DNA of 64,000 nucleotides from Methylophaga sp. OBS3 (lineage in GTDB: Bacteria > Pseudomonadota > Gammaproteobacteria > Nitrosococcales > Methylophagaceae). The notes beneath the pieces were generated by a model. It was given only the letters and a program-made list of their open reading frames with translations, made no database searches and was not told the origin of the DNA. The stretch covers positions 124,001 through 188,000 of the forward strand of contig NZ_JAPDMU010000002.1 of NCBI RefSeq assembly GCF_026319325.1, given 5' to 3'. Position numbers and translations under genes: made by a program. Below, one piece after another: positions 62,042 to 64,000 of the stretch (its first letter is position 1; each line of letters opens with the position of its first letter).

Positions 62042-62641
62042 TTATATATCAGCTTGCGTATCAATATCTCTTAAAACGCCATCATCACTACTCAAAACCG
62101 GATGAATTTTAGCTTTGTTCGTTTGCAACAACGTCTTAGCACCACGGTCACCTTCTAGAGCAAGTAATGCCTCACGATATTTAGCATTAAAAGCGACCGG
62201 ATGACCGCGCTGGTCATTAAAAAATGGCGCCGCGATGTCTGCACCATCCTGCATAGCGCCTTCTAATGCGCTTAAAACCGATGCCGTAACCCATGGCATA
62301 TCAGCAAGACCAATCAACCAGCCAGATGCATCTTGCGATGCCTTAACTCCCGCTTTGATACTCTCACTCATGCCATGCTCAGGTTTATCCACAAAAACTA
62401 ACTGTATTTTTGCCTGTTGTTCTTTGGGTAATTCTTTAAGCAACGAATTTAAAACGACATCTTGTACTGGCAGCATCAAATAAACCGTTTCAAATACCGC
62501 TAACCAATTGGTTAAGGTATGGAGTAGCAATGGCTGATGAATACCATTTAAGTTCAGTGGATGCGCTAACTTATTGCCATTAAAGCGCCGAGAGAATCCG
62601 GCGGCAAGAATTAGCGGTGCCAGCGTTTTACTGGCTGGCAC
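62042..62641 (-). CDS. MocA/MobA-like molybdenum cofactor nucleotidyltransferase
   Basis: A 199-residue NTP-transferase with the N-terminal LAAGFSRRFNGNKLAHPL (nucleotide-binding loop) and the metal/substrate motif IGLADMPWVTASV near residue 105, then GHPVAF. It probably transfers CMP to molybdopterin (MocA), which suits an enzyme of the xanthine dehydrogenase family. It overlaps the xdhC gene by 14 bp. Confidence 0.88.
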   Translation of the reverse strand: MPASKTLAPLILAAGFSRRFNGNKLAHPLNLNGIHQPLLLHTLTNWLAVFETVYLMLPVQDVVLNSLLKELPKEQQAKIQLVFVDKPEHGMSESIKAGVKASQDASGWLIGLADMPWVTASVLSALEGAMQDGADIAAPFFNDQRGHPVAFNAKYREALLALEGDRGAKTLLQTNKAKIHPVLSSDDGVLRDIDTQADI

Positions 62642-63620
62642 ACGCTAAACCTGGTGTGGCTTTTTCCGCACTAGCATGACTCTGACGACGTAATTGAATC
62701 AGTTGCCCTAAAATTGCGACGGCGATTTCAGGTGGTGTTTTACTGCCAATATTTAAGCCTACTGGTCCGTAAAGACGAGCAATTTCATCAGCAGAAAGGT
62801 CAAACATAGCTAAGCGTTCACGTCGGTTTTCATTAGTCCGCGCACTACCAAGTGCTCCCACATAAAAAGCCGGTGACTTTAAGGCTTCTAATAAAGCCAT
62901 ATCATCTAATTTTGGATCATGCGTTAGCGCAACGATAGCAGTATGTGCATCCGGTTGAATATCTAGCACAGCATCATCAGGCATCATTTCCAGCACGGGA
63001 ATATCATTTAATGGCCAAGCAGCCCTGATTTCAGGACGCGGATCACAAACTAGCACTTGGTAATCCAGCATTTTGGCCATTTCAGCGAGATAAATAGCTG
63101 ATTGTGCTGCGCCAATAATCAAAAGCCGCCACCTCGGCCCATATTGGAAACGACAGATCGTGTCACTGAGATAAATAACATCAGATTGTTTATTACCAGC
63201 AACGATGTTGACAGCCAAACTTTGTCTATCAAGCTGACGTTCTACCAGTTGATGTTGGCTTATGGCAGCAAGTACTTTTTCGACCCATGAGACATCACGG
63301 ACAGGCTCAACCATTAGATGCAAACTGCCACCACAAGGCAAACCATAACGCTCGGCCTCTTCTCGCGTAGCACCATATACTAAAGTCTCAGCAGAATCAT
63401 TTGATAACTGACCTGCGGTAGCTTTAGCAATTAAATCATCTTCAACGCACCCCCCGGACACCGAGCCAACCACGACACCATCAGCACGACAAATCAGCAT
63501 CGCACCAGGCGGCCTAGGGCTAGATCCATAGGTTTTTATCACTGTCACTAACCAGACTGGCTGCTTTTCTTGCAGCCAGTCTCGTAGTGATTTGAAAACG
63601 CTTAAATCGAGGCTATCCAC
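62628..63620 (-). CDS. xdhC: XdhC-family molybdenum cofactor insertion and sulfuration protein
   Basis: The 330-residue protein has the N-terminal XdhC/CoxI domain (VIKTYGSSPRPPGAMLIC, then GSVSGGCVEDDLIA) and a C-terminal Rossmann-like domain (LLIIGAAQSAIYLAEMAK, then VALTHDPKLDDMALLEA and YVGALGSARTNENRRERLA). XdhC binds the molybdenum cofactor, helps sulfurate it and hands it to xanthine-dehydrogenase-type enzymes. It lies 2 bp after the hydroxylase subunit gene. Confidence 0.92.
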   Translation of the reverse strand: MDSLDLSVFKSLRDWLQEKQPVWLVTVIKTYGSSPRPPGAMLICRADGVVVGSVSGGCVEDDLIAKATAGQLSNDSAETLVYGATREEAERYGLPCGGSLHLMVEPVRDVSWVEKVLAAISQHQLVERQLDRQSLAVNIVAGNKQSDVIYLSDTICRFQYGPRWRLLIIGAAQSAIYLAEMAKMLDYQVLVCDPRPEIRAAWPLNDIPVLEMMPDDAVLDIQPDAHTAIVALTHDPKLDDMALLEALKSPAFYVGALGSARTNENRRERLAMFDLSADEIARLYGPVGLNIGSKTPPEIAVAILGQLIQLRRQSHASAEKATPGLACASQ

Positions 63621-63622
63621 GA

Positions 63623-64000
63623 TTAGCTTTCCAGCTGACTACCAATTGGTAGATCACGAATCCGCTTACCTGTTGCTGCAAAGATCGCATTACACAAAGC
63701 TGGCGCAATGGGTGGCATACCTGGCTCACCAACACCGCCCATTGGTTGATCATAATCATCACTTGCCACCAAATGCACATGAATCTCACGAGGGGCTTTA
63801 TCCATCCGCGTCAGTTGGTAGGTATCGAAGTTATCTTCAACTGCAACACCCTCTTTAAAGCTTATTTCACCCAAAGTGGCTAAGCTGAGGCCCATGATAC
63901 AAGCGCCTTCCATCTGAGAGCGAATACGCTCTGGATTAACCTGTGGTCCACAATCGATAGCGATATCAACGCGTGGAATCGTCAACTCACCATCCTCATC
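63623..64000 (-). CDS. Molybdopterin-binding subunit of a molybdenum hydroxylase (C-terminal part)
   Basis: The gene enters from beyond the right edge; about 125 C-terminal residues are present. DIAIDCGPQVNPERIRSQMEGACIMGLS and GGVGEPGMPPIAPALCNAIF are the C-terminal signature of the xanthine dehydrogenase / isoquinoline oxidoreductase (IorB-type) large subunit, including the catalytic Glu in GVGEP. It oxidises N-heterocycles or aldehydes. The maturation genes xdhC and the cytidylyltransferase-like gene follow directly. The substrate cannot be decided from this fragment. Confidence 0.88.
   Translation of the reverse strand, partial: DEDGELTIPRVDIAIDCGPQVNPERIRSQMEGACIMGLSLATLGEISFKEGVAVEDNFDTYQLTRMDKAPREIHVHLVASDDYDQPMGGVGEPGMPPIAPALCNAIFAATGKRIRDLPIGSQLES

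Noticed and set aside
1..64000. CRISPR arrays, tRNA or rRNA genes, insertion sequences, prophage, att sites
   Set aside because: I saw no regularly spaced repeats, no tRNA-like cloverleaf with CCA-type ends, no transposase or integrase, and no flanking direct repeats.

Overview
The window reads as chromosomal DNA of a free-living gammaproteobacterium. By eye its GC content is in the mid-40s percent. The case for this group rests on a two-subunit pyruvate carboxylase beside a LysR regulator, a gammaproteobacterial-type Tad pilus locus, Blc lipocalin, NsrR, Dps, cyclopropane synthase, four c-di-GMP proteins and four two-component systems (one seen only through its response regulator). A Methylophaga-, Marinobacter- or Oceanospirillales-like host would fit, but the genus cannot be fixed from sequence alone. 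I saw no tRNA, rRNA, insertion sequence, prophage or CRISPR array.

Layout. 1-4677 (minus): a compact operon with a thermostable-hemolysin-family (GNAT/LuxI-like) protein, an acyl-adenylating enzyme, a heme-oxygenase-like diiron protein, a short-chain dehydrogenase, a periplasmic TPR-like protein and an OmpR-type response regulator cut by the window edge. I think this is the best candidate for an undescribed biosynthetic and regulatory system. 4836-9422: a small secreted protein, then pycR diverging from pycA-pycB. 9430-13637: a structured leader and an Anbu-associated set (ATP-grasp, alpha-E, zinc peptidase, and convergent Anbu protease). 13865-14959: a diguanylate cyclase. 14963-25624 (minus): a complete-looking Tad/Flp pilus locus. 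25926-33580 (minus): an EEP-family phosphodiesterase with a phospholipase D-VTT fusion, a SlyB-like lipoprotein, and two c-di-GMP enzymes. 33935-37036: an acetolactate synthase-like enzyme with an aldehyde dehydrogenase. Then come dps, cfa and an Aer-like chemoreceptor. 40949-44038: a PepSY-RR-HK operon with two more PepSY genes. 44509-45517: nsrR and 5-formyl-THF cyclo-ligase. 45609-50739: a hybrid kinase and a REC-EAL-GAF-GGDEF effector. 50748-53262: an esterase, a small membrane protein and a WG-repeat protein. 53259-56115: an NtrC-type two-component system. 56309-61167: small envelope and stress genes, blc, a sodium symporter and a YjfB-like gene. 61310-64000: a Crp/Fnr regulator, and a MocA-like/XdhC/molybdenum hydroxylase cluster running off the end.

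Regulatory logic. Four promoters share one architecture: a PmrA/QseB-type tandem hexamer box, exactly 10 nt, then a -10 element, then the start codon 28-42 bp further on. They precede the hemolysin-family operon (box 4722-4738) and all three PepSY genes (40874-40890, 43659-43675, 44091-44107). This links both OmpR-type regulators in the window to box-driven autoregulation and makes the three PepSY proteins probable members of one regulon. The second notable regulatory object is the leader at 9430-9513. A perfect 11-bp stem there would bury the Shine-Dalgarno sequence of the ATP-grasp gene.
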